A stretch of DNA of 13,735 bases from Planctomycetaceae bacterium (GTDB taxonomy: Bacteria; Planctomycetota; Planctomycetia; Pirellulales; PALSA-1355), in contig SXHT01000306.1 in assembly GCA_005773095.1 (NCBI GenBank), forward strand, positions 1 to 13,735, given 5' to 3'. Position numbers and translations under genes: made by a program. Within the stretch, counting starts at the first letter, position 1. Every line of letters begins with the position of its first letter. This document shows, piece after piece, positions 12,913 to 13,735 of this stretch. The notes below the pieces were generated by a model. That model saw nothing but the letters and a program-made list of their open reading frames with translations. It ran no database searches and was not told where the DNA came from.

Positions 12913-13024
12913 CTAGTGCTTTGCCCATAACGATTTTGTGAGTGCGAGACACCGGCGGCGATTTCGCTTTGCAGCACTTACAAGAGGTCTCGCACTCGTA
13001 CGTTCCTATTGGTGAAAGCACTAG
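12913..13024. mobile_element. MITE-like inverted repeat upstream of the HD gene
   Basis: Outer arms CTAGTGCTTT (12913-12922) and AAAGCACTAG (13015-13024) and inner arms GAGTGCGAGAC (12940-12950) and GTCTCGCACTC (12987-12997) are perfect reverse complements. Together they make imperfect terminal repeats of about 38 bases around a 36-base centre. There is no coding capacity and no obvious target duplication. It ends 69 bases before the HD start codon, so it may affect that gene's promoter. Confidence 0.6.
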
Positions 13025-13093
13025 GGTGTTAATCCAGGTAAACTTTACTGCCGTTCCTACTCCCTTGCGATGCGAAGCACTATATTGGCGGAC

Positions 13094-13735
13094 ATGCGCG
13101 ATTTTCGCACCGAGAACCTCTGCCACGACCCGATTCACGGCTACATCCCCTTCGTGTCCGACGCCGCGCGAACTCCCGGCGAGGTCGGCGAGCGGCAGAT
13201 CATCGATCATCCCTGGCTCCAGCGGATGCGGCAAATTCACCAGTTGCAGTCCGCCTGGTGGGTGTTTCCCGCGGCCGAGCATACCCGTTTTCAACATGTT
13301 GTGGGGTCCATGCACCTGGCCAGTCGGGCCGTTGCCGTGCTCTACGAAAGCTTGCAGGAAGTCTGTCCTGAGACACCCAGCCGTGGATACGTGGAATCGC
13401 TCGCGCGGATGGCCGGCTTGTTGCACGACGTCGGGCACGGGCCCTTCGGCCATTTTTTCGACGAGCATTACCTGAGCGACTTTGGTCTGACGCATGAAAC
13501 CCTTGGGGCCAGGATCATTCGCGACGAGTTAGGCTCCCTGCTTCGCCGCATCCGCAGAAATCCCAACACCAGGCTGGCGGATGGCGAAGTGCTGGATCCG
13601 GATCAAATCGCCTTTCTGATCCAGCGACCGAGGGGGGCCGACGGCGACGCCCCGCGCTGGCTGGTGTTGCTGCGAAGTCTGTTCTGCGGGATCTACACGG
13701 TTGACAACATGGACTTCGTGCTCCGCGACGCCTAC
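13094..13735 (+). CDS. HD-domain phosphohydrolase, SAMHD1/dNTPase-like, N-terminal part (runs off window)
   Basis: The first 214 residues are present and the gene continues past the window. It begins MRDFRTENLCHDPIHGYIPF, the usual DPIHG opening of SAMHD1-like HD proteins. LQRMRQIHQLQSAWWVFPAA leads into EHTRFQHVVGSMHLA (62-76), whose RFQH gives the first metal histidine (H68). LLHDVGHGPFGHFFD (109-123) is the HD pair (H111, D112). The last residues, YTVDNMDFVLRDAY, contain D204, which aligns with the fourth metal ligand. All four metal ligands are thus present. Relatives hydrolyse dNTPs to nucleosides and triphosphate; the substrate here is inferred, not shown. ATG 13094 is the first start at the conserved N-terminus. 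Confidence 0.9.
   Translation, partial: MRDFRTENLCHDPIHGYIPFVSDAARTPGEVGERQIIDHPWLQRMRQIHQLQSAWWVFPAAEHTRFQHVVGSMHLASRAVAVLYESLQEVCPETPSRGYVESLARMAGLLHDVGHGPFGHFFDEHYLSDFGLTHETLGARIIRDELGSLLRRIRRNPNTRLADGEVLDPDQIAFLIQRPRGADGDAPRWLVLLRSLFCGIYTVDNMDFVLRDAY

Larger units (their letters stand above)
12628..13093. other. Divergent intergenic region with two long inverted repeats
   Basis: No gene is supported in these 466 bases between the large minus-strand gene and the HD gene. They hold the inverted repeats at 12805-12882 and 12913-13024, listed separately. Promoters for both genes should lie here, but I see no clear -35/-10 pair. The HD gene has no strong Shine-Dalgarno site before ATG 13094. 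Confidence 0.6.

Overview
The window looks like chromosomal DNA of a planctomycete, most likely a Pirellulales-type bacterium. That is inference from several things: GC-rich coding with strong Shine-Dalgarno sites, Gram-negative lipid A synthesis (lpxB), a ThiD2-ThiE fusion, secreted EF-hand and YHS/TRASH-type proteins, large secreted proteins of unknown function, and many different palindromic repeats between genes. I see no transposase, integrase, phage gene, tRNA, rRNA or CRISPR array. The genes are mostly housekeeping or lineage-specific and lie in short, loosely spaced units on both strands.

Layout. 1-1390 (minus): a TPR membrane protein followed by the start of clpC, which leaves the window just before its first Walker A motif. 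1588-2757 (plus): ThiD2-ThiE, converging on and overlapping by 64 bases a minus-strand membrane-anchored TlpA-type thioredoxin (2694-3293). 3529-4107 (plus): a CyaB-type CYTH protein, separated from the thioredoxin by a REP-like hairpin. 4216-4845: a secreted EF-hand protein. 4846-5238: no gene, but a five-unit 19-bp tandem repeat and a MITE-like inverted repeat. 5239-5673: a secreted protein with two YHS-like metal-site modules, then a clear intrinsic terminator. 5798-6220: no confident gene. 6221-6811: a nucleotidyltransferase-fold protein with one catalytic Asp missing. 6953-8236: lpxB, preceded by a perfect 30-bp palindrome. 8423-9160: a site-2 protease, overlapping by one base an SGNH-like gene (9160-10050). 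10051-10680: a structured intergenic region holding a tiny 22-residue lysine/alanine gene with an excellent ribosome binding site and a series of hairpins. 10681-12627 (minus): a 648-residue secreted protein. 12628-13093: two long inverted repeats in a divergent intergenic region. 13094-13735 (plus): the start of an HD phosphohydrolase of the SAMHD1 type.

How the parts fit. Thiamine phosphate synthesis lies next to a CYTH protein, a family that includes both adenylate cyclases and thiamine triphosphatases. LpxB and the site-2 protease both act at the inner membrane. The thioredoxin, EF-hand and YHS proteins act outside the cytoplasm. The most unusual content is the 22-residue basic peptide gene with its hairpin-rich surroundings, and the density of distinct palindromic elements, several of which sit directly against start or stop codons. 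No single new multi-gene system is evident.
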